A DNA stretch of 16,423 nt, taken from the NCBI GenBank assembly GCA_024636405.1, contig JAGXHC010000208.1, positions 1 through 16,423 on the forward strand, written 5' to 3'. The notes under the pieces are model-generated. The model did not search any database. It was not told the origin of the DNA and saw nothing but the letters and a program-made list of their open reading frames with translations. How positions within the stretch are numbered: the first letter of the stretch is position 1; the number at the start of each line of letters is the position of its first letter. A program made the translations under genes and the position numbers. Shown here piece by piece: positions 1 to 7,588 of this stretch. Source of the stretch: Sulfitobacter sp. GTDB lineage: Bacteria > Pseudomonadota > Alphaproteobacteria > Rhodobacterales > Rhodobacteraceae.

Positions 1-161
1 CCGTTGACCCTCAGCATCTGATCTTTTCGATCTGGGCCACGACCCAGCACTACGCCGACTTCGAAGCCCAGGTCGGCGTCCTTCTGGGCCCATCGGCAGA
101 CCCGCACGCCCGCGCGTCCGCCCATTTGCAGGACATGTTCGGCACGTTGCTGCGCGGCTGA
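1..161 (+). CDS. rutR: RutR-family TetR transcriptional regulator, C-terminal end (partial)
   Basis: Only the last 52 or so codons are in the window; the reading frame enters at base 3 and stops with TGA at 159-161. The visible part begins VDPQHLIFSIW and continues ATTQHYADFEAQV, a close match from memory to the C-terminal ligand/dimerisation domain of E. coli RutR (HLIFMIWASTQHYADF). RutR is a uracil/thymine-responsive TetR-type repressor of pyrimidine catabolism. The DNA-binding helix-turn-helix would be upstream, outside the window. The gene converges on preA, whose stop codon is 37 bases away, and a RutR-like palindrome lies in the preT promoter, so it probably controls the preTA operon. 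The family call is strong; the exact ligand is inferred. Confidence 0.85.
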   Translation, partial: VDPQHLIFSIWATTQHYADFEAQVGVLLGPSADPHARASAHLQDMFGTLLRG

Positions 162-198
162 CACAAACCCGCGCAGCATCCCGCCCTGAGGTGCGCGT

Positions 199-1503
199 CT
201 ATTCCGCTGCGGTCGCGGACGGGTTATTGGGGTGCGTCGTCCAATTGGCATAATCCGCCGGCACAACCTTGCCGGTGCGCGGGTCCGTGGTGCCTGCGGC
301 CATCTCCTCCATGGTTATGCAATCCTCGACCGGGCACACATTGACGCACAGATTGCACGCAACACATTCCGCGTCGATCACCGTAAAGGTGCGGTCATCC
401 GACATCGCAATCGCCTGATGGCTGGTATCCTCGCAGGCGGCAAAACAGCGCCCGCAGGATATGCAAAGGTCCTGATTGATCTGCGCCTTGGCGATATAAT
501 TCAGGTTTAGCTGGTTCCAGTCGGTCACATTCGGCACCGCGCGGCGCACCAGATCATCAATCGACGTCATGCCCTTTTCGTCCATGTATTCGGACAGCCC
601 GCTGATCATCTCCTGCACAATCTTGAACCCATAGGTCATGGCGGCGGTGCAGATCTGCACATTGCCCGCGCCCAGCGCCAGAAACTCCGCCGCATCACGC
701 CAGGTGGTGATCCCACCGATACCCGAAATCGGCAAATCAGCGGTATCGCGATTGCGCGCAATCTCTGCCACCATGTTCAGGGCAATCGGCTTTACCGCCG
801 GGCCGCAATACCCGCCATGCGACCCTTTGCCATCAATCATCGGCTCGGGCGAAAAGCTGTCCAGATTGACCGATGTGATCGAATTGATCGTATTGATCAG
901 GCTCACCGCGTCGGCACCGCCACGCTTGGCGGCCTCTGCCGGGTACAACACATTGGTGATGTTCGGCGTCAGTTTCACGATCACCGGCATGCGCGAATAC
1001 ATCTTGCACCAGCGCGTGACCATTTCGATATATTCCGGCACCTGCCCTACGGCGCTGCCCATGCCGCGTTCGGCCATGCCATGCGGGCAGCCAAAGTTAA
1101 GCTCGATCCCGTCCACGCCGGTTTCCTCGACCCGTGGCAGGATCGCTTTCCACTCCGCTTCCTCACAGGGGACCATGATTGACGCGATCAACGCGCGGTC
1201 AGGGTAATCGCGCTTGACCACTTTCATCTCGCGCAGGTTCACCTCCAGCGGGCGGTCGGTGATCAACTCAATGTTGTTCAGCCCCAGCAGGCGACGGTCC
1301 GCGCCGTAAATCGCGCCGTAGCGTGGCCCGTTCACGTTGACCACGGGCGGTCCTTCCATGCCCAGCGTTTTCCACACCACGCCGCCCCATCCCGCGTCAA
1401 AGGCGCGGCGCACGTTGTATTCCTTGTCCGTCGGCGGCGCAGATGCCAGCCAGAACGGGTTTGGGGATTTGATCCCGATGAAATTGCTTGTCAGATCAGC
1501 CAT
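199..1503 (-). CDS. preA: NAD-dependent dihydropyrimidine dehydrogenase, catalytic subunit PreA
   Basis: PreA carries the FMN site that reduces uracil or thymine to the 5,6-dihydro form, the first step of reductive pyrimidine breakdown in the cytoplasm. The 434-residue protein has an N-terminal dihydroorotate-dehydrogenase-like TIM barrel (about 5-330) and a C-terminal 2x[4Fe-4S] ferredoxin domain with cysteines at 347, 350, 353, 357 and 380, 383, 386, 390. The active-site loop reads NFGCPHGMAERGMG, with Cys139 at the place of the catalytic cysteine of mammalian DPD. PISGIGGI (258-265) is the usual flavin phosphate-binding segment. The ATG at 1503 has GGGAGA about 6 bases upstream. It lies 24 bases after the preT stop and is surely co-transcribed with it. 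A tail of about 35 residues follows the ferredoxin domain. Length fits the family (E. coli about 411). Confidence 0.96.
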   Translation of the reverse strand: MADLTSNFIGIKSPNPFWLASAPPTDKEYNVRRAFDAGWGGVVWKTLGMEGPPVVNVNGPRYGAIYGADRRLLGLNNIELITDRPLEVNLREMKVVKRDYPDRALIASIMVPCEEAEWKAILPRVEETGVDGIELNFGCPHGMAERGMGSAVGQVPEYIEMVTRWCKMYSRMPVIVKLTPNITNVLYPAEAAKRGGADAVSLINTINSITSVNLDSFSPEPMIDGKGSHGGYCGPAVKPIALNMVAEIARNRDTADLPISGIGGITTWRDAAEFLALGAGNVQICTAAMTYGFKIVQEMISGLSEYMDEKGMTSIDDLVRRAVPNVTDWNQLNLNYIAKAQINQDLCISCGRCFAACEDTSHQAIAMSDDRTFTVIDAECVACNLCVNVCPVEDCITMEEMAAGTTDPRTGKVVPADYANWTTHPNNPSATAAE

Positions 1504-1527
1504 CTGTTTTCTCCCGTCACGTGTGCC

Positions 1528-2850
1528 TCAGCCCACCAATACCGCGTGAATATCCATTGCCGCGTCGCGGCCTTCTGCAACCGCCGTCACCGTCAGATCG
1601 TCACCGCCACTGGCACAATCGCCCCCGGCCCAAAGACCCTGAACAGAGGTGCGCCCGTGTGCGTCCACCTTGATCTTGCGGCCCTCCAGATCAGGAAGCC
1701 CGTCCCCGATCAGCGACTGGCCGATCGCCTTGAACACCTGATCCGCAGCAAGGCGCAGGAACTGGCCCGTGCCCGTCATGGCGTCATCGACATATTCCAG
1801 CTCGATCTCGCGCACTGCACCGTTGCCGTGCACGGCGACAGGCACCGCATGTGTCACGATCCGCACCCCTTTCGAGGCGGCCAGATCCTGCTCGAACACG
1901 CTCGCGTTCATCCGGTCGCGCCCGCGCCGATAAACAAGCGTGACGTTCAGCGCGCCCAGCAGCTTGGCCTGGACGGCGGCGTCCACCGCCGTCATGCCGC
2001 CACCGATCACGATCACATCGCGGCCAATCGGCACCTGCGCCACATCCCCTGCCTGACGCAGATCAGCGATGAATGTCACCGCATCCGTCACACCATCCTT
2101 GTCCTCGTCCGCGACGCCCAGCGCATTGACCCCGCCCAGCCCCAGCCCAAGGAACACCGCGTCAAAATCATCGTGCAACGCCGCCAGCGTCACATCACGC
2201 CCCAGCGCCACACCGTGGCGCAACTCAATCCCGCCGATCTGCATAAGCCAATCAACTTCGGCCTGCGCAAAGCCACCCGGCGTCTTGTAGGCGGCAATGC
2301 CGTATTCATTCAGCCCACCGGGTTTGGCATGTGCATCCATCATCACCACGTCATGGCCAAGCATCGCCAGACGGTGCGCGCACGCCAGCCCCGCAGGGCC
2401 CGCCCCCACGACCGCCACCCGTTTTCCGGTCGTCGCGGCACGGCTGAAGGGGTGTTTCCCCTGCCCCTGCAAATGGTCGGTGGCAAAGCGTTGCAACTGA
2501 CCGATCAGAACCGGCTTGCCTTCGGCCAGTTCGCGCACACAAGCCTCCTCGCACAGCGTTTCCGTGGGGCAGACCCGCGCGCACATCCCGCCAAGGATAT
2601 TCTGCGTCAGGATCGTCTTTGCCGCCGCGTCCGGCGTGCCCGTCGCGATCTGGCGGATGAACAGCGGTATATCAATGTCCGTCGGGCAGGCCGTGCTACA
2701 CGGCGCGTCATGGCAGAAATAACACCGGTCAGCCGCAACCAGCGCTTCGTGCTGATCCAGCGGCGGATGCAGATCAGAGAACCCGCTGTCATACGCGTCG
2801 GCATCAAGCCGCCCGGCCCGAATACCCGGTTCAAAAACGTTTTGTGACAT
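1528..2850 (-). CDS. preT: NAD-dependent dihydropyrimidine dehydrogenase, FAD/NADH subunit PreT
   Basis: PreT takes electrons from NAD(P)H through FAD and Fe-S centres and passes them to PreA; together they match the single-chain eukaryotic DPD. The 440-residue protein starts with a cysteine-rich iron-sulfur domain (Cys43, 46, 51, 55 and 90, 94, 100, 104) of the glutamate-synthase small-subunit type. Then come an FAD dinucleotide fold with GAGPAG at 149-154 and a pyridine-nucleotide fold with GGGMTA at 283-288, followed by VYRRGRDRM. The C-terminal WAGGDC motif closes the FAD domain. The start at 2850 is preceded by a G-rich stretch (GGGGGTGG) serving as a ribosome binding site. It is the first gene of a preT-preA operon, with a promoter overlapping a RutR-like palindrome upstream. 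The general fold also occurs in GltD, but adjacency to preA settles the call. Confidence 0.96.
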   Translation of the reverse strand: MSQNVFEPGIRAGRLDADAYDSGFSDLHPPLDQHEALVAADRCYFCHDAPCSTACPTDIDIPLFIRQIATGTPDAAAKTILTQNILGGMCARVCPTETLCEEACVRELAEGKPVLIGQLQRFATDHLQGQGKHPFSRAATTGKRVAVVGAGPAGLACAHRLAMLGHDVVMMDAHAKPGGLNEYGIAAYKTPGGFAQAEVDWLMQIGGIELRHGVALGRDVTLAALHDDFDAVFLGLGLGGVNALGVADEDKDGVTDAVTFIADLRQAGDVAQVPIGRDVIVIGGGMTAVDAAVQAKLLGALNVTLVYRRGRDRMNASVFEQDLAASKGVRIVTHAVPVAVHGNGAVREIELEYVDDAMTGTGQFLRLAADQVFKAIGQSLIGDGLPDLEGRKIKVDAHGRTSVQGLWAGGDCASGGDDLTVTAVAEGRDAAMDIHAVLVG

Positions 2851-2904
2851 GCGCCACCCCCCGAAAATATTGTTCTTTTGAAAAATCTCTCACGGATTCA
2901 TTTT

Positions 2905-2920
2905 TTTATCAACTGGTAAA
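2905..2920. promoter_or_regulatory. RutR-like operator in the preT promoter
   Basis: Read on the minus strand this is TTTACCAGTTGATAAA. Against the E. coli RutR site TTGACCANNTGGTCAA it matches 11 of 14 defined positions, and it is itself an imperfect palindrome (14 of 18 positions over 2904-2921 agree with the reverse complement). It overlaps the candidate preT -10 box, and a RutR-family gene ends at 161. Binding by that regulator is inferred from these three facts. Confidence 0.5.
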
Positions 2921-2934
2921 ATTATTGCAGTCAA
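2906..2934 (-). promoter_or_regulatory. Candidate sigma-70 promoter of preTA
   Basis: On the minus strand TTGACT (2934-2929) is followed after 17 bases by TGATAA (2911-2906), with an A-run after it. The -35 box matches TTGACA in 5 of 6 positions; the -10 box is weaker. It lies 55-85 bases before the preT start. The palindrome at 2905-2920 covers the -10 box and part of the spacer, the position expected for repression. Position and boxes are seen; activity is inferred. Confidence 0.5.
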
Positions 2935-3134
2935 AGGGCGATCCATCGGCAAACACCCGCCAATTGCGCGCAACTTGGCAAAATTCCTTGATTTAAATTC
3001 TGACCCTTTCAATATCGGCCCCGCAACGCGAAGTACTATCGACCAATGTCCTGAAGGCTCTGGGTACGATCAACTTTCGACCGAGCCGCGCTGCCGCATC
3101 CTGCGGGCAGATCAAGACAGAGGAGACGGGAGCT

Positions 3135-3341
3135 ATGGCAACAGGCACCGTAAAATGGTTCAACACAACAAAAGGCTTCGGCTTTATCGCGCCTGATGGC
3201 GGTGGAAAGGACATTTTTGTCCATATTTCCGCAGTAGAGCGCGCAGGGCTGACCGGGTTGGCCGACAACCAGAAGGTCACCTTTGATGTCGAAGCCGGCC
3301 GGGACGGACGCGAAAGCGCAAGCAATATCTCGCTGGCTTAA
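3135..3341 (+). CDS. Cold-shock domain protein (CspA family)
   Basis: A 68-residue single cold-shock domain, the usual length for the family. These proteins bind single-stranded RNA and DNA through a five-stranded OB barrel and act as RNA chaperones or transcription antiterminators. The RNP1 motif KGFGFI (about 13-18) and the RNP2 motif DIFVHI (about 26-31) are intact, after the standard opening GTVKWFN. The ATG at 3135 follows GGAGACGGGAG at good spacing. The gene stands alone, divergent from preTA and convergent with the esterase gene, so it is probably monocistronic with a leader of up to about 100 bases. Whether it is cold-induced cannot be told; alphaproteobacteria carry several paralogues, so no specific symbol is given. 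Confidence 0.95.
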   Translation: MATGTVKWFNTTKGFGFIAPDGGGKDIFVHISAVERAGLTGLADNQKVTFDVEAGRDGRESASNISLA

Positions 3342-3342
3342 A

Positions 3343-3368
3343 TTTCCGGCCTAACTTTCCGGCCTAAC
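3343..3368. repeat. Tandem direct repeat, two exact 13-bp copies
   Basis: TTTCCGGCCTAAC occurs at 3343-3355 and again directly after at 3356-3368, beginning two bases after the csp stop codon. A further pair of ATCGCATCGG copies lies at 3382-3391 and 3398-3407, 16 bases apart. Probably the product of local slippage in the 3' untranslated region; no function is evident. Confidence 0.85.
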
Positions 3369-3475
3369 TCTCAGGCCCAGAATCGCATCGGCTTGACATC
3401 GCATCGGGTCGCATCACTTGGGCCGGGTGCGGCAGGCGGTAATCATAACCCGCCCGCCGGTGTTACATATCCTCC

Positions 3476-3503
3476 CCGTGGCGCTTTGCAAAACGCGCCA
3501 CGG
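3476..3503. terminator. 28-bp near-perfect inverted repeat between convergent csp and esterase genes
   Basis: CCGTGGCGC (3476-3484) and GCGCCACGG (3495-3503) form a perfect 9-bp stem around a 10-base loop, TTTGCAAAAC, that can itself partly pair. It sits between two convergent genes, 35 bases beyond the esterase stop, where a shared terminator is expected. There is no T-run on either side, so it may act as an RNA end-stabiliser or a Rho-assisted stop rather than a classical intrinsic terminator. Confidence 0.45.
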
Positions 3504-3537
3504 CCAAAACGCGCCAGACAGACGTCGTGACGGCCCC

Positions 3538-4191
3538 TCAGTCCGCGTCGGCTTTGCGGATATCTTCCACCAGCGTCAGAACTTCCGGCCCCACCCGCGC
3601 CACGATGCGGGCAACCCCATCTGCATTGGGGTGAATGCCATCGGCCTGAAAAAAGCTGCGCAACCTTGACGGGTCCGGGGTCGCATCATCTTCCGTCAGC
3701 CCGGCAAAAAAGCTGGCCAGATAACCGGTGCCGTATTTCGCCGCCAGATCGGGATAGATCGCATCAAAGCTGGTCTTGTACTCGGCCCCGAAATTGCCCG
3801 GTGCCTGCATCCCCACCAGCAGAACGTCCACCTTGGCGGTCCCTGCGGCCGCCAATATCCCCTCGATATTCCGCCTTGCCTGATCGGGGGCCAGACCGCG
3901 CAACAAATCATTCCCGCCCAGCGCCACGATCATGCCATCCACCTCAGGCGTCAGAGTCCAGCCAACCCGCGCCAGACCGCCCGCCGTGGTATCGCCCGAC
4001 ACACCGGCATTGACCAGCCGCGCCTGCGCGCCCTCCGCATCCAGCCAGCGCTGCAACTGCGGCACAAACCCATCGTCGGCCGGCAATCCGTAGCCTTGCG
4101 TCAAACTGTCGCCCAAAGCGGCAATAACCACCTCATCCGCCTGTGCGGCACCGGCCAAAGCGATTACCAATGCAATGATTGCCTTGCGCAT
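3538..4191 (-). CDS. tesA: Exported GDSL/SGNH esterase, TesA type (arylesterase / lysophospholipase L1)
   Basis: A 217-residue serine hydrolase of the SGNH family, which cleaves short acyl esters, thioesters and lysophospholipids in the periplasm. The first 18 residues (MRKAIIALVIALAGAAQA) form a signal peptide. All four blocks are present: GDSLT with catalytic Ser29, the NAGVSGDTT block with an oxyanion glycine near 66, GGND with Asn94, and DGIHPN with Asp184 and His187. The ATG at 4191 is chosen because it begins the signal peptide and has GGAGGT about 9 bases upstream; an in-frame ATG at 4260 would add 23 residues before the signal and overlap the start of ybbA. Divergent from the ABC exporter genes, as in E. 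coli tesA/ybbAP. Natural substrate unknown. Confidence 0.93.
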   Translation of the reverse strand: MRKAIIALVIALAGAAQADEVVIAALGDSLTQGYGLPADDGFVPQLQRWLDAEGAQARLVNAGVSGDTTAGGLARVGWTLTPEVDGMIVALGGNDLLRGLAPDQARRNIEGILAAAGTAKVDVLLVGMQAPGNFGAEYKTSFDAIYPDLAAKYGTGYLASFFAGLTEDDATPDPSRLRSFFQADGIHPNADGVARIVARVGPEVLTLVEDIRKADAD

Positions 4192-4236
4192 CCTGTACAG
4201 ACCTCCATATCCAGCGGGACCCGACCCGAAAGGCCG

Positions 4237-4266
4237 ATAATGACCGATCCCGTATTCCACTTACAA
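4237..4266 (-). promoter_or_regulatory. Possible tesA promoter overlapping the ybbA start codon
   Basis: On the minus strand TTGTAA (4266-4261) is followed after 18 bases by CATTAT (4242-4237), a 4-of-6 match to the -10 consensus. The -10 box covers the ybbA ATG (4240-4242). Only 48 bases separate the two divergent start codons, so at least one promoter must reach into the opposite coding sequence. Weak by sequence alone. Confidence 0.25.
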
Positions 4267-4908
4267 GATGTGATGCTCAGCCTGAAGGGCAATGCCGGAT
4301 CTGTCGATATCCTGCGCGGCATCTCGCTGCGGGTTGAAACCGGCGAATCCGTGGCACTGACCGGACCGTCGGGATCGGGCAAGTCATCGCTATTGATGGT
4401 CATGGGCGGGCTTGAACGTGCGACAGGCGGTCAGGTCGATGCGCTGGGCCATGATCTGACAAACATGGACGAAGACGCCTTGGCCCGGTTTCGCCGCGGC
4501 CGCATGGGGATCGTGTTCCAGTCATTTCACCTGATCCCGACGATGACAGCCCTCGAAAACGTCGCCACCCCGCTGGAACTGGCCGGCGTGGCGGATGCGT
4601 TTGATCGCGCCCGCGATGAACTGAACGCCGTGGGACTGGCACAGCGGCTGGATCACTATCCGGCGCAGATGTCGGGCGGTGAACAACAACGCGTGGCGCT
4701 GGCGCGTGCCGCAGCACCGCGCCCGGCGATCCTGCTGGCAGATGAACCCACCGGCAACCTCGATAGCGTGAACGGCGAAGCGATCATGGATCTGCTGTTC
4801 GGCCTGCGCGACCGGCACGGCGCCACGCTGGTGCTGGTCACACATGATCCGGCGCTGGCAAAACGCTGCGACCGCGCCATCGCCCTTGCCGACGGGCGCA
4901 TTACATGA
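4240..4908 (+). CDS. ybbA: ABC transporter ATP-binding protein, YbbA/LolD family
   Basis: A 222-residue nucleotide-binding subunit of the MacB/LolD-type (type VII) ABC family. All motifs are intact: Walker A GPSGSGKS (42-49), Q-loop Gln94 in VFQSFHLIP, signature SGGEQ (145-149), Walker B ILLADEP with Glu169, D-loop GNLD, and H-loop His202. FQSFHLIPTMTALENV is typical of the LolD/YbbA branch. The ATG at 4240 starts directly before the conserved FHLQDV strand and follows GAAAGG; an in-frame ATG at 4096 would read through the tesA start and is rejected. The stop overlaps the ybbP start by four bases (ATGA), which points to translational coupling. Divergence from tesA and coupling to an FtsX-type permease favour YbbA over LolD. 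Transported substrate unknown. Confidence 0.9.
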   Translation: MTDPVFHLQDVMLSLKGNAGSVDILRGISLRVETGESVALTGPSGSGKSSLLMVMGGLERATGGQVDALGHDLTNMDEDALARFRRGRMGIVFQSFHLIPTMTALENVATPLELAGVADAFDRARDELNAVGLAQRLDHYPAQMSGGEQQRVALARAAAPRPAILLADEPTGNLDSVNGEAIMDLLFGLRDRHGATLVLVTHDPALAKRCDRAIALADGRIT

Positions 4909-7433
4909 GCCTTGCCCTCGCTGCCCGGTTTGCCCGCCGCGAGATGCGCGGCGGCCTGCGCGGCTTTCGTCTGTTTCTGGCCTGTCTCGCCCTTGGCGTG
5001 GCCGCGATTGCCGCCGTGGGTTCGGTCCGCGCCGCGATTGAGGCGGGGCTTGCCCGCGAAGGGGCGGCCCTGCTGGGCGGCGATGCGGAGATGGAGTTCA
5101 CCTACCGCTTTGCCACGCCCGATGAACGCGACTGGATGGCTGAACGCGCGCAATCGGTGTCAGAAGTCGTCGAATTTCGGTCCATGGCCGTGGTCGGCAC
5201 CGATGCGCTGACCGACCGCGCACTGACCCAGGTCAAAGGCGTGGATGCCAGCTATCCGCTGGTTGGCTCCGTGCTGCTGGACCCCGACATGCCGCTGGAT
5301 GACGCCTTGGGGGACCAGGGCGGCGTGCCCGGTGCCGTGATGGACCGCAGCTTGATTGACCGGCTTGGCATGTCGATAGGCGACAGTTTTCGTCTGGGCA
5401 CCCAGGAATTCCGCCTGATGGCCGCGATCACCCGCGAGCCGGACAATGCCGGGGGTGGCTTTGCGCTTGGGCCGCGCACCTTGTTGCGCACGCAGATGCT
5501 GGATGGGTCCGGCCTGCTGACGCCCGGCACGCTTTATTCAACCAAATACCGGCTGGACCTGCCGCCCGGCACCGTCGTGGATCAGGTTAAATCCACCGCC
5601 GAGGCCACCTTCGAGACCAGCGGCATGCGCTGGCGCGATGCGCGCAACGGCGCCCCCGGCGTGGCCCGGTTTGTCGAACGGTTGTCGGCATTTCTGGTGC
5701 TGGTCGGCTTGTCCGGGCTGGCGGTTGGCGGTGTCGGCGTGTCCGCCGCCGTGCGCGCCTATCTGTCGGGCAAGACCCCGGTCATCGCCACGCTGCGCGC
5801 CCTTGGCGCAGAGCGCAGCACCGTCTTTGCAACCTACTTTATCCAGATCGGCGTGCTGTCCCTGCTTGGGGTCGCCATCGGCGTGGCGCTGGGTGGCATT
5901 GCACCGCTGCTGCTGGCCCCCCTGATTGAGGCGCGGCTGCCGATCCCGGCCGCCTTTGCGGTCTACCCCGGCCCCCTGCTTGAGGCCGCGGTCTATGGCT
6001 TGCTGACCGCACTTGCCTTTACGCTCTGGCCGTTGGCGCGCAGCGAGGACGTGCGCGCCGCAACCTTGTTCCGGGACGCATGGGATGGCGCACGACGCTG
6101 GCCCGCACCGAAATATCTGGTCATCATTGCGGCGCTGGTTGCGGTGCTTGTCGGGGTGGCGGGCTGGTTCAACGGGTCGTGGTGGCTGACGCTCTGGACA
6201 CTGGGCGGGATCGCGGGCGCGCTGGTGCTGCTGGCGCTGGCGGCGGGCGCAATCCGCTTTGTGGCGCGCCGTGCCGCGCGCGCCGCACGGGGGCGTCCGC
6301 GCCTGCGATGGGCGCTTGCCGCGATCAGTGGCAATGGCGAAGGCGCGGGCGCCGTGGTGCTTTCGCTGGGTCTGGGCCTGTCCGTGCTCGCCGCCGTGGG
6401 CCAGATTGATGGCAACCTGCGCCGCGTGATCTCGGGCAATCTGCCCGACATCGCACCGTCCTACTTTTTCGTGGACATCCAGAAGGACCAGATGCCGGGC
6501 TACGCCAAACGGCTGGCCGACGATCCTGCGGTCAGCCGCGTTGACAGCGCGCCGATGTTGCGCGGTGTGATCACCCTGATCAACGGCAAACCGGCCCGCG
6601 AGGTGGCGGGCGATCACTGGGTGGTGCGCGGCGACCGGGGTGTGACCTATGCCGCCGCCCCGGACAAGGATGCCACGCTGACGGCGGGCGAATGGTGGCC
6701 CGCTGATTACGCCGGGCCGCCCCTGATCAGCTTTGCCACCGAAGAGGCCGAGGAAATGGGCCTTAACCTTGGCGATACCCTGACCGTGAACATTCTGGGC
6801 CGCGACATCACCGGCACCATCGCAAGCTTTCAGGAGGTGGATTTTTCCACTGCCGGCATCGGTTTCGTGCTGACGATGAACCCCGCCGCGCTGCAAGCGG
6901 CACCGCATAGTTTCATCTCGACGGTTTACGCAGAACCACAGGCCGAGGCCGCAATCCTGCGCGATCTGGCGGATGCCTATCCCAACATCACCGCAATCAG
7001 GGTGCGCGATGCCATTGACCGGGTCGCGGCGGTCCTTTCGGGGCTGGCGGCGGCCACATCTTACGGGGCGCTGGCCACATTGATCACGGGGTTTCTGGTC
7101 CTGATCGGGGCCGCCGCCGCCGGCGCAGAGGCACGCACCTACGAGGCTGCGGTCCTCAAGACGCTGGGTGCGTCGCGGCGGATGATCGCGACCAGCTTCA
7201 TATTGCGCGCGGCATTGCTGGGACTGTTTGCAGGCGCAGTAGCACTGGTGGCGGGAATCCTTGGCGGCTGGGCAGTCAGCCATTATGTCATGGAAACCGA
7301 CTTTACCGTCAACTGGGCGTCTGCGCTGCTCATCGTCATGGGCGGTGTCACGGCGACCGTGCTGGCGGGCCTTGGGTTTGCCATCCGCGCGCTCAATGCA
7401 CGCCCCGCCCGTGTGCTGCGGGCGCGCGAATAG
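4905..7433 (+). CDS. ybbP: ABC transporter permease with FtsX-like domains, YbbP family
   Basis: An 842-residue inner-membrane permease (E. coli YbbP is about 800). By eye it has about ten membrane segments: one near 22-42; a first FtsX-like block of three at about 262-283, 308-341 and 358-377; a central group near 403-421, 430-455 and 482-500; and a C-terminal FtsX block of three between about 715 and 835. Two large soluble regions, about 45-255 and 505-710, face the periplasm. This duplicated FtsX layout is that of YbbP rather than LolC/E or MacB. It overlaps ybbA by ATGA and must form the transporter with it. Next to a periplasmic lipid esterase the pair may move a lipid or hydrophobic compound, but that is inference. 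It is followed by about 155 bases without a gene. Confidence 0.9.
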   Translation: MSLALAARFARREMRGGLRGFRLFLACLALGVAAIAAVGSVRAAIEAGLAREGAALLGGDAEMEFTYRFATPDERDWMAERAQSVSEVVEFRSMAVVGTDALTDRALTQVKGVDASYPLVGSVLLDPDMPLDDALGDQGGVPGAVMDRSLIDRLGMSIGDSFRLGTQEFRLMAAITREPDNAGGGFALGPRTLLRTQMLDGSGLLTPGTLYSTKYRLDLPPGTVVDQVKSTAEATFETSGMRWRDARNGAPGVARFVERLSAFLVLVGLSGLAVGGVGVSAAVRAYLSGKTPVIATLRALGAERSTVFATYFIQIGVLSLLGVAIGVALGGIAPLLLAPLIEARLPIPAAFAVYPGPLLEAAVYGLLTALAFTLWPLARSEDVRAATLFRDAWDGARRWPAPKYLVIIAALVAVLVGVAGWFNGSWWLTLWTLGGIAGALVLLALAAGAIRFVARRAARAARGRPRLRWALAAISGNGEGAGAVVLSLGLGLSVLAAVGQIDGNLRRVISGNLPDIAPSYFFVDIQKDQMPGYAKRLADDPAVSRVDSAPMLRGVITLINGKPAREVAGDHWVVRGDRGVTYAAAPDKDATLTAGEWWPADYAGPPLISFATEEAEEMGLNLGDTLTVNILGRDITGTIASFQEVDFSTAGIGFVLTMNPAALQAAPHSFISTVYAEPQAEAAILRDLADAYPNITAIRVRDAIDRVAAVLSGLAAATSYGALATLITGFLVLIGAAAAGAEARTYEAAVLKTLGASRRMIATSFILRAALLGLFAGAVALVAGILGGWAVSHYVMETDFTVNWASALLIVMGGVTATVLAGLGFAIRALNARPARVLRARE

Positions 7434-7494
7434 ACGGCTGAAACCTGCAAAACACCTGCCGCCACCGGGTCGGCCATTTTTGGCGCATCCGGGG

Positions 7495-7523
7495 TTGACG
7501 CTGCGGAACCAATCCTGCGTGAT
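7495..7523 (+). promoter_or_regulatory. Possible promoter of the small exported-protein gene
   Basis: TTGACG (7495-7500) matches the -35 consensus in 5 of 6 positions. A weak CGTGAT (7518-7523) follows at 17 bases; poor -10 boxes are common in this group. It lies about 65 bases before the start of the small gene at 7589. No other signal or gene is evident between 7434 and 7588. Confidence 0.3.
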
Positions 7524-7588
7524 GGATGTTTCTTTTGCACCAAGGGACCGGGTCAACACCGCGCCCTCACAGTCACAGGAGTAAGCAA

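Larger units (their letters stand above)
2851..3134. other. Intergenic region between preT and the cold-shock gene (divergent)
   Basis: This 284-bp gap is AT-rich compared with its neighbours. The half next to preT holds the preTA promoter and RutR-like palindrome. The half next to the cold-shock gene would be its promoter and 5' leader; AT-rich blocks lie at 2975-3015, and TACTAT at 3034-3039 is a possible -10 box, but I see no convincing -35/-10 pair. GGAGACGGGAG sits just before the csp ATG as a ribosome binding site. I found no credible additional gene here. Confidence 0.5.

Noticed and set aside
173..194. Weak inverted repeat CGCGCA...TGCGCG between the rutR-like and preA stops as a terminator
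   Set aside because: Only a 6-bp stem with a 16-base loop and no T-run; not better than chance in GC-rich DNA.
1546..2847. Long open frame of about 433 codons opposite preT
   Set aside because: It mirrors preT codon for codon, is rich in His/Arg/Pro as GC-rich antisense frames are, has no recognisable motif, and preT is certain.
2975..3196. Possible 73-codon gene overlapping the start of the cold-shock gene in another frame
   Set aside because: It overlaps a certain gene, has no good ribosome binding site and its product resembles nothing; it lies in the csp leader.
7434..7494. Possible terminator after ybbP around CGGCCATTTTTGGCG
   Set aside because: The pairing is broken and no T-run follows; the T-run lies inside the supposed loop.
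5538..7559. Open frame of about 673 codons opposite ybbP
   Set aside because: An antisense shadow of a GC-rich gene; the translation is low-complexity Gln/Arg/Gly/His with no domain, while ybbP has coherent membrane segments.
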